Source: Flavobacterium pectinovorum (GTDB taxonomy: Bacteria > Bacteroidota > Bacteroidia > Flavobacteriales > Flavobacteriaceae). From it: 64,000 nt of DNA. Both the position numbers and the translations under genes were made by a program. The stretch covers positions 122,307 through 186,306 of the forward strand of contig NZ_JAFEVZ010000010.1 in the NCBI RefSeq assembly GCF_022802975.1, read 5' to 3'. Below the pieces are notes generated by a model that had not been told where the DNA came from, ran no database searches, and saw only the letters and a program-made list of their open reading frames with translations. Below are positions 17,398 to 27,080 of the stretch, one piece after another. Position 1 is the first letter of the stretch; each line of letters starts with the position of its first letter.

Positions 17398-20300
17398 TTA
17401 GCGATGTACGCGACGATATTCAGCCGGAGTATAATTAAATTTAGCCCTAAAACACTTTCCAAAATATTTCAGGTCATTAAACCCAACTTCAAAACAAATT
17501 TCCTTAATCAGTAAGTCTTCATTTTTAATAAGCTCGGCTGCTTCATTCAAACGCATATCACGAATAAATACTACTGGCGAAACTCCCGTAATACTTTTAA
17601 GTTTATTAAAGAAACTGGCTCTGGACATGCACATTAATCTTCCTAATTCATCAACTGAAAAATCTGATTTTGACATGTTTTCCTTTACCAGTTTAATCAC
17701 CTGGAACATGAATTTATGATCTTTATTGGAAATTTGCAAAGGCTCCTCTTCTGAAATTTCAGTCATGTTACCTGTTGAATATAAATTTTGAAGACGTAAG
17801 CGCTGTTCTAAAACATTCTTAACCCTTGCCCGCAAAAAACTTACATTAAATGGCTTTGTTATATAATCATCAGCACCATATTCCATTCCTTCCAGTTTAC
17901 TTTCAATAGCTGTTTTTGCACTAAGTAAAATAACCGGAATGTGACTGATTGCAAAATTATTCCGAATTAATTTAAGCATTTCTATACCATCCATGTGCGG
18001 CATCATGATATCGCTAATGATAAAATCAGGAGATAATTCTTCCGCTTTTAAGTTTCCTTCTATGCCATTTTCTGCTACATATATTGTGTAATCCTTTTCT
18101 AAGACAGAAACGATAAAAGCTCTCAACTCCGGATCATCTTCTACAATTAATCCTATCGGTAATTCTTTTTCGGCTTCTTCAAATGAAATTAAATCCGGCT
18201 CACTTTCGAACGTTACATCATTTACTAAATCTGCTTCGTCTTCCTCGAACAAAATATCTACATCATCAGTAAAATGTTTATACCCTTTTAAAAAGCTTAT
18301 TTGAAAACTGCTCCCTTTGCCGGGCGTGCTTTCAACTGAAATAGCTGCACCATGTTTATCTGCGAGATCTTTCACAATAGAAAGACCAATTCCTGTACTT
18401 GGGTTAAATGGATTTTCATTGTAATTTGAAAAACGCACAAACAATCGTTTTTGAAGTATTGGACTAATACCCGGACCATTATCTGTAACCTTTAAAATAA
18501 CCAGCTTTTCAGATTCCTCTACTTCTACCTGAACGGTATCTCCTTTATGACAATATTTAAAGGCATTTGAAAGCAGATTGACCAAAATTTTATCAAGGCT
18601 ATCGGGATCAGCCCATACATTTGATTTTGAAGCCCTGTTGTTTACTTTTAGTTCAATATTGCGCTGTATGCTCATTTCGCTAAAATTTTCACCTATTTTT
18701 GAAGCAAAATCACCTAAATCTATTTCACTCACCACCAGTTTTCTGTCCTGAATTCTTCTTAAATCTAAAATCTGATTAACCAAATTCAGCAATTTAGTAC
18801 TGTTTTTTTCAATTATGCGAAGCTGTCCTTTTACAGAATCTTTAATATCATTATCCGTAAGCATCACTTCCAAAGGTGCCGTAATCATAGTAAGAGGAGT
18901 TCTGATTTCATGCGAAATATCGGTGAAGAATTTTAATTTCAATTCACTCATTTGCTTTTGCAGCTTTACGTCATTTCGCAGTTTTAAAATAGTTGCAATT
19001 GCACGTCGAACGACTAAAAATAAGCCAATAGCCATTAACAAATAACAGAAGTAAGCGAAGTGAGTTCCCCAAATCGAAGGTCGAATCGTGATTTCAATTC
19101 GTCTTTCGTTATCTGCCCATAAATTATGACCATTTGTAGAAGATACGATGAGCGTGTATTTTCCTCGATCTAAATTGGTATAATTAATAGACTGTCCTCC
19201 TTTAAGGTAATTCCATTGTTTGTCAACGCCTTCAAGTTTATAGCGATACACAATATTCTCGCTTTTAATGTAATCTAAGGCTGAAATTTGAACTCTGAAA
19301 AAATTCTGGTCGTGCTGTAGTGTAACTTCTTTAAGTAAATCAGGATTTCCGGGAGTTTCAGGGTTTATTTCGTGCAATTGTTTGTCATTAACCGAAAATC
19401 CGGATATTGCCAAATAGGGTTTGAATTGAAAAGGTTTAATGGCTTCAGGCTTGAAATAAAGTGCTCCATCTGAATATCCTACCACAATTTCACCATTTGC
19501 AAGCCGGCATCTTGTGGCTTCCGAAAATATTTCGGTACCAATAATCGATTTCAATTCAGGAAATGTTTCGGCACTATTTTTTTTAGGGTCAAAGCGCACC
19601 ACCTGATTGTCGCTCATAAGCCAGATTTTACCTAATTTGTCTTCTTGTAAGGCCACAACTCCCTCAAGTGGAAAAGCAATATTTTTGTTCCAAATAGGTT
19701 TAACTTTTAACTGGTCTTCTTTGTCTAAATCCGCTAAAATTAAGCCTTTTCCATTCGTAGCCAATGCTAATCGGTTATCAGATGTTATCAGGACATCTAA
19801 AATATCATTGCCCGAAACCTGCGAAAACTCTTTAAATTTTATATTACCCGGCAATTTATTTTCTGCTGAAAAAGAAAACAATTTATAAGAAGAGATAAAA
19901 AACAATTGATGTTCTTTGTTTTCAACTATTGAGCGAACTTTATCAGCATTTTTTATAGGATAGTTTTTTAGTTCGTTTTTATGATTGATAAAATGAAAAC
20001 CATTATTTGATTGGCGAACCAGATTAATTCCGCCACCCCAGGTAGTTACATATATTTGACCATTTGATGCCTGAAAAACTTTATAAATATTATCAGAGTT
20101 AATGCTGTAAATGTCTTTTTCGTCATATTTATAATGGCTTACCTTATATTTAAACGACTGTCCTGTTGGGGTCAGGCAAAACAATCCATTACCACGTGTT
20201 CCTATCCATACTCTGCTATTGGTATCCTGCATCATACTGTAAATATCAGCTCCCCATGCGGAATTTCCATTAGACAAAATACCATCAGACCCCAACATTC

Positions 20301-21738
20301 CAATCTTCTTTTTTTGAGCATCGAATATGGTAATATTTTCAGAACGGCTGGCCACCCAAAGATTGCCATTTTTGTCACTCATCAGGCTTCGAACATTATG
20401 TTTTTGACGATTACCTGATGTTTCTAAATTTAATGTGGAAAAATTACGATTGTTAAACGTTATAAGGTCTAAGCCCTGTTTGAATGAGCAAAACCACAGA
20501 TTGCCCAACTTGTCAAACATAGCGGTATGCATCACATCAGAAACGGTTTCTTTAGATTCCTTGATGCACCGCATTATAGAAGACAATTTGTTTTGTTTTT
20601 TATCCCAATAAGCAAATGGTCCTTTATGTGACTGAATCCAGACTGTTCCGTCAGGCGAAGTAATCAGAAAACTTTTCTGGTCTGCTCCAACAACAGGAGG
20701 ACCACTTGAATCAGCCTGCATGTATTTTAACTTTAGTGTAACGAAATCGAATTGATACACCCCTGAATTTGGCGTTTCAAACCAAAACTGACGTGAATGA
20801 GTAACGTCTAAATAATTAATTTTCTCGGCAGGAAAACCGGGTAATGTTTTACTATTGTAAAGATCCAGTTTACCTGTTTTTATGTCATAAAAATAAAATC
20901 CTTGTGCACTGGTTATTATGAGCACTTTGCTGTTACCGACCAATTTTATTAAGGTAATATCTTCTTTTATGCCCAGATCAAAATCAAAAAAAGTATTTGT
21001 TTTTTTTGTGTAACGTTTAAATTTGCCTTTTTCACCTCCAAACCATACATCCTCTCTTGTTTCCAAAACGGAATTAAACGAATATGATTTTCCTGAATGT
21101 CCGGCCATATTTGAAAAGAAATATTCCGGCGTAGTTCCTGATTTATTTAATCTGCAAATTCCGGCTTCTGTTAAAAACCAGCTTGTTCCCAAAGTGTCCT
21201 CAAAAACATCTCCAATTATGCCACAATGTTTTGCAGGGTCAAAAGTAATTTTCCGGGTTTGTTTGTTATTTTGAAAAACAATCAGGGAGTTTTTATCTTC
21301 GGTGAAGATCCATACTTTTCCTGATGGCATCACTTTAAACTTTTTAAAAGCAATGTCAGGAGATTTAATCGATTTTTTTTCTATTGGTGAATGAAATGTT
21401 AACTGATGTGTGTCAAAATAATAAATATCATTTTTTTCAGACTGAATCCAGATTCGTCCGTTTTTATCAAATTTAAATTTGGATACCCGATTCGACATTA
21501 AGTCTAACGAAGAATTTTTTTCTACCCTGAAGTTTTGAAAAGTATTTCCGTCATAACGAATCAGACCATTAAATGTTCCCAGCCAAATGAATCCTTTTTC
21601 ATCTTGCTGAATACCCAGAATACGTGATTGGCTTAACTTTAAATCATTCGAAAAATGAGTCAAAATACCAGATGGCTGAGCCGTACAAAGGATACAGATC
21701 AAGTAAAAAAAAATTAAAAGCAGGTTTCTTTTTAACAT
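17398..21738 (-). CDS. Hybrid two-component system regulator (HTCS) for the pectin locus
   Basis: A one-protein sensor kinase and transcription activator. Visible order: signal peptide (1-20), two stretches of Reg_prop beta-propeller blades (about 20-740, recurring DxxGxIWxGT-like motifs such as DEKGFIWLGTFNGL), a Y_Y_Y domain (about 760-880, with YRYKLEGVDKQW), one membrane helix (about 890-910), HisKA with the phospho-acceptor in SHEIRTPLTMITAPLE, HATPase with TGIGLSIVKDL, a receiver domain with DFIISDIMMPHMDG, and a C-terminal AraC helix-turn-helix (about 1345-1446, VGFNDLKYFGKCFRAKFNYTP). The length of 1446 is standard. Such proteins bind a specific oligosaccharide in the periplasmic propeller and switch on the adjacent locus, here the pectin operon starting at 16819. 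It is divergent from the GH3 gene at 22049. Confidence 0.96.
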   Translation of the reverse strand: MLKRNLLLIFFYLICILCTAQPSGILTHFSNDLKLSQSRILGIQQDEKGFIWLGTFNGLIRYDGNTFQNFRVEKNSSLDLMSNRVSKFKFDKNGRIWIQSEKNDIYYFDTHQLTFHSPIEKKSIKSPDIAFKKFKVMPSGKVWIFTEDKNSLIVFQNNKQTRKITFDPAKHCGIIGDVFEDTLGTSWFLTEAGICRLNKSGTTPEYFFSNMAGHSGKSYSFNSVLETREDVWFGGEKGKFKRYTKKTNTFFDFDLGIKEDITLIKLVGNSKVLIITSAQGFYFYDIKTGKLDLYNSKTLPGFPAEKINYLDVTHSRQFWFETPNSGVYQFDFVTLKLKYMQADSSGPPVVGADQKSFLITSPDGTVWIQSHKGPFAYWDKKQNKLSSIMRCIKESKETVSDVMHTAMFDKLGNLWFCSFKQGLDLITFNNRNFSTLNLETSGNRQKHNVRSLMSDKNGNLWVASRSENITIFDAQKKKIGMLGSDGILSNGNSAWGADIYSMMQDTNSRVWIGTRGNGLFCLTPTGQSFKYKVSHYKYDEKDIYSINSDNIYKVFQASNGQIYVTTWGGGINLVRQSNNGFHFINHKNELKNYPIKNADKVRSIVENKEHQLFFISSYKLFSFSAENKLPGNIKFKEFSQVSGNDILDVLITSDNRLALATNGKGLILADLDKEDQLKVKPIWNKNIAFPLEGVVALQEDKLGKIWLMSDNQVVRFDPKKNSAETFPELKSIIGTEIFSEATRCRLANGEIVVGYSDGALYFKPEAIKPFQFKPYLAISGFSVNDKQLHEINPETPGNPDLLKEVTLQHDQNFFRVQISALDYIKSENIVYRYKLEGVDKQWNYLKGGQSINYTNLDRGKYTLIVSSTNGHNLWADNERRIEITIRPSIWGTHFAYFCYLLMAIGLFLVVRRAIATILKLRNDVKLQKQMSELKLKFFTDISHEIRTPLTMITAPLEVMLTDNDIKDSVKGQLRIIEKNSTKLLNLVNQILDLRRIQDRKLVVSEIDLGDFASKIGENFSEMSIQRNIELKVNNRASKSNVWADPDSLDKILVNLLSNAFKYCHKGDTVQVEVEESEKLVILKVTDNGPGISPILQKRLFVRFSNYNENPFNPSTGIGLSIVKDLADKHGAAISVESTPGKGSSFQISFLKGYKHFTDDVDILFEEDEADLVNDVTFESEPDLISFEEAEKELPIGLIVEDDPELRAFIVSVLEKDYTIYVAENGIEGNLKAEELSPDFIISDIMMPHMDGIEMLKLIRNNFAISHIPVILLSAKTAIESKLEGMEYGADDYITKPFNVSFLRARVKNVLEQRLRLQNLYSTGNMTEISEEEPLQISNKDHKFMFQVIKLVKENMSKSDFSVDELGRLMCMSRASFFNKLKSITGVSPVVFIRDMRLNEAAELIKNEDLLIKEICFEVGFNDLKYFGKCFRAKFNYTPAEYRRVHR

Positions 21739-22048
21739 TTATATTTTTATTAGCTTAAAGCAAAGACAAAAATATCAAAATTCTTTTACCAACCTAAAAT
21801 ACCCTCTGTCAGTAGTCAAATGCCACCCTTAAAATAGTGTTTTGTATCCTTTTTATGTAATTTTAAAAAATTAAAAAAAATGAATACAAGCTTTACAACA
21901 TCCTTTAAATAGCAATTTATCCCAAAGTTGAAAGATATAAACATTTAATTTTGTAATTATCAAAAGTAATGAGCTATCCATAATCTCATAGATTAAAAAA
22001 AATCATTACCTGTAAAAAATCTAACCTAAATATTTTCAAATAAACTCA
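21739..22048. other. Divergent promoter region between HTCS and GH3 genes
   Basis: 310 bp, very AT-rich, with no gene. A minus-strand TATTTTTGT (21774-21766) and a plus-strand TAATTTTG (21946-21953) resemble -7 elements for the two divergent genes, but neither has a TTG at the 19-bp spacing, so both are only weak candidates. Confidence 0.45.
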
Positions 22049-24664
22049 ATGAGAAAAGTATATCGTTTTGTGTTCCTGCTAAACTTTTTGGCATTAAACA
22101 CTTTTGCACAGGAAAAAGTTGCCTATAAAAATCCAAATTTACCAACAGAACTGCGTGTTAATGATCTTGTATCCAGAATGTCTATAGATGAAAAAATCAG
22201 TCAATTGATGGACTCATCACCTGCGATCGAACGTTTAGGTGTGCCGGAATATAATTGGTGGAACGAATCTTTACACGGTGTTGCCCGTGCCGGATATGCA
22301 ACTGTTTTTCCACAATCTATTTCAATTGCCTCATCCTGGGACCGTCAGTTAATTTTTGATGTTGCCAATGCAATTTCTGATGAAGCACGTGCCAAACATC
22401 ATGAATATTTAAGAAGAGGACAACACGGAATGTACCAGGGATTAACTTTCTGGTCTCCTAATGTCAATATTTTTCGTGATCCGCGCTGGGGACGCGGACA
22501 CGAAACTTATGGAGAAGACCCTTTTTTAACCGGTCAATTAGGTCTTAAGTATGTTACCGGTCTTCAGGGAACTGATGAAAAATACTTTAAAGTGATCGCT
22601 ACTGCTAAACATTACGCCGTTCACTCAGGTCCGGAACCCTCACGTCATCAATTTAATGCCGAAGCCAGTGATATTGATCTTTACGAAACGTATCTTCCTG
22701 CTTTTCGCACTTTGGTAAAAGAAGGTCATGTGTACTCAGTAATGGGGGCTTATAACCGTTTTAGAGGTGAATCTGCGAGTGCAAGCCCATTTCTTTTCAA
22801 TATTCTTAGAAATGACTGGGGTTTTAAGGGCTATATTGTATCTGACTGCGGGGCTGTAACCGATATTTGGAAATACCATAAAATTACCAGTGATGCTGCA
22901 ACCGCTTCTGCTTTAGCTGTAAAAGAAGGATTAGATTTGGAATGTGGAAGCTGTTATAAATCATTAAAAGAAGCACTGGATCGCAAATTGCTAACTGAGG
23001 CCGATATCGATATTACCTTAAAGCGCTTATTTACAGCTCGTTTTAAATTAGGTATGTTCGATCCTGAAGAGATTGTACCTTATGCTCAAATTCCTTATTC
23101 GGTAAATAATAATTCGGCTCACGACTGGCTTGCACGTGTCGCTTCTCAAAAAAGTATTGTTCTTTTAAAAAATCATAATAATACCCTTCCGTTTTCAAAA
23201 GAAATTAAAACTGTTGCCGTTATAGGGCCAAACGCCAATGATGTACAGTCTTTATGGGGAAATTACAGCGGGATTCCGAGCAATCCTGTAACGGTACTGA
23301 AAGGAATTCAAAATAAACTCGAACCTAAAGCAAAAGTTTTATATGCAAAAGGAACCGATTTGGCAAAAGGTGTTCCCGAAATGAAAGTCATCCCTTCTGT
23401 TTATCTTCAGAATGAAAACGGGGCACAAGGCCTTACAGCAGAATACTTTGACAATAAGGAATGGGAAGGAAAACCGATTTTTACCCGTATCGATGATAAT
23501 ATTGATTTTCACTGGGATATTAATACGCCCGACCCTCGCATGAAAATGGGTAATTACAGTGTTCGCTGGACAGGTTATATTGTGGCACCAAAAACAGGAC
23601 TTTACAATATCTCTGAATGGTCAAAACCTTTTATGACTATTGAGATCGAAACTGGAAAAACATCGGGAGGAAAAAACAACCATCATCCCCGAATTCGTCC
23701 ACAGAAAATAGAATTAGAAGCGGGAAAAAAATATAAAATAGTAGTTAAATACCAAAATTTATACGGAGATGCAATAGCGCAGCTTTTATGGGCTGAACCA
23801 CAAGAAGACTTATTAAAAGAAGCTGTTCAGGTTGCTAATCAGGCAGATGCTATTGTTTTGGTATTAGGACTAAATGAACGTTTGGAAGGGGAAGAAATGA
23901 AAGTTGAAGCAGATGGTTTTGAAGGTGGAGACCGTACCAGTCTTAACCTGCCTGCTAATCAGGAAGAATTGATGAAAACGATGGCAGCGACCGGAAAACC
24001 CGTTGTCTTAGTTTTAATAAACGGAAGCGCACTTTCTATAAATTGGGCTAATGACCATATTCCGGCAATTTTAACAGCCGGATATCCGGGTCAACAAGGC
24101 GGAAATGCAATTGCCGATGTTCTTTTTGGCGATTACAATCCTGCCGGACGACTGTCGGTTACCTATTATAAATCTGTAGATCAGCTACCGGCTTTTGAAA
24201 ATTACGACATGAAAGGTCGTACCTATCGTTACTTTGATAAAAAACCTTTATATCCGTTTGGATTTGGTTTGAGTTATACTAAGTTTACATACAGTAATTT
24301 GCAAATACCTGCTAATATTAATCCCGAAAAAGATTTCGAAGTATCGGTTGATATAACAAATATTGGTGACCGCGACGGAGACGAAGTAGCAGAATTGTAC
24401 CTGAAAGATGAAAAAGCCTCAACTCCACGCCCAATATTGCAATTAGAAGGTTTTGAACGCATTAATCTAAAAAAAGGCGAAACAAAAACAGTTCGTTTTA
24501 CGATTACTCCTAGGCAGTTATCCTTAATAAATAAAAAAGGGCAACGTGTTGTTGAGCCGGGATGGTTCACTGTCTCAGTGGGTGGAAAACAACCAGACGG
24601 AACAGCTGATACACAAAATAAACGATTCAATATTACAGCAAAAACAGTTGTATTAGAAAAATAA
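22049..24664 (+). CDS. GH3 beta-xylosidase-like glycoside hydrolase with inserted PA14 domain, exported
   Basis: Predicted to release single sugars, most likely xylose, from the non-reducing ends of beta-linked oligosaccharides. It has a signal peptide (1-20, ending NTFAQ). The GH3 N-terminal barrel begins LRVNDLVSRMSIDEKISQL, with YNWWNESLHGVAR and the nucleophile Asp in YIVSDCGAV near residue 266. The SDCGA form is usual in xylosidase-type GH3 enzymes, where glucosidases more often have SDW. The C-terminal sandwich is split by a PA14-like module (about 455-590, LTAEYFDNKEWEG), then resumes, followed by a fibronectin-like domain ending near 870. The length of 871 fits PA14-containing GH3 proteins. 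It is on the opposite strand to both polysaccharide loci and is followed by a terminator, so it is transcribed alone. Its xylan role is inferred. Confidence 0.9.
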   Translation: MRKVYRFVFLLNFLALNTFAQEKVAYKNPNLPTELRVNDLVSRMSIDEKISQLMDSSPAIERLGVPEYNWWNESLHGVARAGYATVFPQSISIASSWDRQLIFDVANAISDEARAKHHEYLRRGQHGMYQGLTFWSPNVNIFRDPRWGRGHETYGEDPFLTGQLGLKYVTGLQGTDEKYFKVIATAKHYAVHSGPEPSRHQFNAEASDIDLYETYLPAFRTLVKEGHVYSVMGAYNRFRGESASASPFLFNILRNDWGFKGYIVSDCGAVTDIWKYHKITSDAATASALAVKEGLDLECGSCYKSLKEALDRKLLTEADIDITLKRLFTARFKLGMFDPEEIVPYAQIPYSVNNNSAHDWLARVASQKSIVLLKNHNNTLPFSKEIKTVAVIGPNANDVQSLWGNYSGIPSNPVTVLKGIQNKLEPKAKVLYAKGTDLAKGVPEMKVIPSVYLQNENGAQGLTAEYFDNKEWEGKPIFTRIDDNIDFHWDINTPDPRMKMGNYSVRWTGYIVAPKTGLYNISEWSKPFMTIEIETGKTSGGKNNHHPRIRPQKIELEAGKKYKIVVKYQNLYGDAIAQLLWAEPQEDLLKEAVQVANQADAIVLVLGLNERLEGEEMKVEADGFEGGDRTSLNLPANQEELMKTMAATGKPVVLVLINGSALSINWANDHIPAILTAGYPGQQGGNAIADVLFGDYNPAGRLSVTYYKSVDQLPAFENYDMKGRTYRYFDKKPLYPFGFGLSYTKFTYSNLQIPANINPEKDFEVSVDITNIGDRDGDEVAELYLKDEKASTPRPILQLEGFERINLKKGETKTVRFTITPRQLSLINKKGQRVVEPGWFTVSVGGKQPDGTADTQNKRFNITAKTVVLEK

Positions 24665-24697
24665 ATCAGCATACCTTATTAGTCCTAAGTAAAAAAT

Positions 24698-24738
24698 AAA
24701 ACCTTCAGAGTCAAATGATTTTGAAGGTTTTTATTTTT
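24698..24738 (+). terminator. Rho-independent terminator after the GH3 gene
   Basis: Ten-base stem AAAACCTTCA / TGAAGGTTTT, 14-base loop, followed by a T-rich run. It lies 34 bp past the GH3 stop and separates it from the GH130 gene. Confidence 0.75.
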
Positions 24739-24924
24739 TAATAATAGGATTAAATTTTTTCAACGAATAAAATGAATCCTCTTTTTCTCAAAAATAACAA
24801 GACAAATTATTCTATATAATATACTGAAAAACAATATTTAACAAAAAATAAAGGGTTTTCACTCGCATATTTATTAACTTCAATAAAAGTAAAAAAGTAA
24901 TTTTTTCTATTAAAAAAATAAATT

Positions 24925-26391
24925 ATGCGTGTATCTGTCATTCGAAAAAGTATAAAATTTACCCCAGATTCAAAAAGAGTTGTTGCGAGATATTTTATAA
25001 ATGGCGACGAACGAACCAAACAAATGGTAACTCGTATCATGATGCTGGATGATAAACAAGTATTGGAAACCTTAGAGCAAACACTTCGTGAATTTGCCAG
25101 ACGTCATCGAAATATTTCTGCGATATTTTTAAGGCATTGTGAAAAAGTAAGGGATAGTATTGAAGCCTTACAGATTGATTATGAAGCTTTGTCCCTTGAT
25201 CGAAAAATGCTTATAGGTTCCTATTGCACAATGGAATACGCCATAGAATCGGCTGCAATTTTTAATCCTTCCATTATTGAAGACTTTGATCAGACAGGTC
25301 TTGAAGCTGGTGAAAAACGTGTTATTATTTCTTTTCGGGCAACAGGCGAAGGTCATATTTCGTCCATTGTTTTCAGAAGAGGAATTCTGGACAGGGATAA
25401 CAACCTGCAGGTAATGAAAATTGGGCATAACATTGATAAAGCAGAGATTATTCATAAAACGTTTTTTAATAAAGAACGATTTTTATTGAAATTATCCGAA
25501 ATGCATACTCAGGACAAATACATTACCCAAATTATGCAGGATTTACCGGAGGAATTTGAGTATGTTGTTTTAAAAAACATGGTCAACGCGGTTTTAAACG
25601 ATCCATCGATTCGTGAAGAAAGAAGAACCGCTTTAAACGAAATAATCTGGCTGGCAAAATCATTTTATGATATCGAATTTAAACATGATTCGGATATTAC
25701 TGAGCGTGTTATATTTCCGATATCCGATTCAGAAAGCCGTGGTATTGAGGATGCCCGCTTCGTTCGCTTTACAGATGATGATGGCTCATCCCGTATTATG
25801 GCAACTTACACGGCTTATAACGGCCATACTATATTGCCTAAACTTATATCTACCGAAGATTTTTATACTTTTAGAGTAATGCCTTTACATGGTGCCGGGG
25901 CACAAAATAAAAATCTGGCTTTATTTCCAAGAAAAATAAAAGGAAAATATGCTATGCTTGCCCGAATCGATGGCGTTAATAATTATATCATGTATTCTGA
26001 CAGAGTTACACAATGGAACACACCTCTTTTACTTCAGGAGCCCCGATATACTTGGGAGTTTACACAAATAGGAAATTGTGGATCGCCATTGTGGACAGCA
26101 GAAGGATGGCTTGTTATTACTCATGGCGTTGGTACAATGAGGCGCTATTGCATAGGTGCTTCTTTGTTCGATCTTGACGACCCCTCTAAAGAAATTGGAA
26201 GACTGACAGAACCTTTGCTTTCACCACTTGAAGACGAACGAGAGGGTTATGTTCCTAATGTTGTGTATTCCTGTGGGGCAATTATTCATAACAATAGTCT
26301 CATATTGCCCTATGCCGTATCTGATTATTCTTCTACTTACGCTGTAGTTGATATGGTCGAACTGATAGATGCTTTAAAAAAAAGTAAGTAA
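24925..26391 (+). CDS. GH130-family mannoside phosphorylase/hydrolase-like protein with long N-terminal extension
   Basis: A cytoplasmic five-bladed propeller protein (no signal peptide). The GH130 core occupies about residues 170-480: SRGIEDARFVRF (GxED-like substrate-binding motif), YTAYNGH, GAQNKNLALFPRKI, GNCGSPLW and a final YVPNVVYSCGA. GH130 members cleave beta-mannosides by phosphorolysis or hydrolysis. The N-terminal 165 or so residues are helical and not part of the classic 300-residue phosphorylase; this longer form is known among Bacteroidota GH130 proteins. It has no obvious operon partner, with a terminator upstream and a pseudogene remnant downstream. A mannan role does not match the xylan and pectin genes around it, so its substrate is open. 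Confidence 0.85.
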   Translation: MRVSVIRKSIKFTPDSKRVVARYFINGDERTKQMVTRIMMLDDKQVLETLEQTLREFARRHRNISAIFLRHCEKVRDSIEALQIDYEALSLDRKMLIGSYCTMEYAIESAAIFNPSIIEDFDQTGLEAGEKRVIISFRATGEGHISSIVFRRGILDRDNNLQVMKIGHNIDKAEIIHKTFFNKERFLLKLSEMHTQDKYITQIMQDLPEEFEYVVLKNMVNAVLNDPSIREERRTALNEIIWLAKSFYDIEFKHDSDITERVIFPISDSESRGIEDARFVRFTDDDGSSRIMATYTAYNGHTILPKLISTEDFYTFRVMPLHGAGAQNKNLALFPRKIKGKYAMLARIDGVNNYIMYSDRVTQWNTPLLLQEPRYTWEFTQIGNCGSPLWTAEGWLVITHGVGTMRRYCIGASLFDLDDPSKEIGRLTEPLLSPLEDEREGYVPNVVYSCGAIIHNNSLILPYAVSDYSSTYAVVDMVELIDALKKSK

Positions 26392-26440
26392 AATAATGTT
26401 TTTATACTAATTTTGAATTAATTGAAGCTCTTAGGTATGA

Positions 26441-26714
26441 ATTTCAGAAGGAAAATACCGAGGTGACGGACTTATGGCTATTCAGAGTGAATATTGATAT
26501 AATTTTGATAAAAGAATGGGGCTTGTGGGATTTGCCGGTCTGGCAACTATTTATGGTTCTGCTTCTCCAGATTTTAATTGGATATTGTTTCCAGAAGGCC
26601 GCTGTAAGCTACCGCTATAAAGCCTTAAAAACTGAAAAATTTAATGTTGGTTTGGATGCTGCTGTAGGAAAAGGCGATTGGGGGATTTATTTTCATATTG
26701 GGGAAGCCTTTTAA
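26441..26714 (+). pseudogene. Remnant of a BamA/Omp85-type outer-membrane barrel protein (C-terminal end)
   Basis: Two frames together spell a recognisable barrel end. One frame reads GDGLMAIQSEY, then an in-frame TGA at 26495-26497, then YNFDKRMGLVGFAGLATIYG and continues to SASPDFNW. After a frameshift near 26595 another frame reads SYRYKALKTEKFNVGLD and GKGDWGIYFHIGEAF, ending in a terminal Phe as barrel proteins do. The pattern of alternating aromatic strands (xxEYRYxxxKRxGLVGFAG) is that of bacterial surface antigen/Omp85 C-termini. At least one nonsense change and one frameshift are present, and nothing upstream continues the gene, so it is a decayed fragment. The 83-codon open frame starting at 26463 is part of this remnant and not a gene. 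Confidence 0.7.
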
Positions 26715-27000
26715 CAAAAACTAATTTTGCACAGAGTTCATTAATTTAAAATACTCAGAGTTAACTGATAAAATAAAGCAAAAAAAGTTTATTTTATCCT
26801 TAAATTTATTAAAACACAAAATAAGCACTATTTAATCTGTTTATTTTTATAAATCATGTATTTGTATTGTTTTTAAAAAATATCGTCGCAAAATATAGAT
26901 ATGAAGGCTATTTTTAATAAATATAAATTATTGTTATTTGTTGTTTAATAACAAAAACTAATAGTTTAAAATATTACATTTTAAAACTTATGAATGTTTC
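26715..27000. other. AT-rich non-coding stretch
   Basis: Very AT-rich intergenic sequence between the barrel-gene remnant and the DUF4861 terminator. No gene, repeat or promoter could be supported here. Confidence 0.5.
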
Positions 27001-27007
27001 ATTTAAT

Positions 27008-27045
27008 AAAAAAAACCTCCAAAATCAAAATGACTTAAGAGGTTT
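27008..27045 (-). terminator. Rho-independent terminator after the DUF4861 gene
   Basis: Seven-base stem AAACCTC / GAGGTTT with a T-run on the minus strand (the plus strand shows eight or more A's before the stem). It lies 36 bp past the DUF4861 stop codon. Confidence 0.6.
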
Positions 27046-27080
27046 GTAAATTTGATGATAACCGAAGTTAAAAAATTACA

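Noticed and set aside
24274..24672. A 132-codon minus-strand open frame at the GH3 C-terminus
   Set aside because: Fully antisense to conserved GH3 coding sequence; its composition is what the opposite strand of that gene would give.
26463..26714. An 83-codon open frame as a stand-alone small membrane protein
   Set aside because: Its C-terminal part is a barrel-protein end and the neighbouring frame carries the preceding strands, so it is a frameshifted remnant and not a gene.
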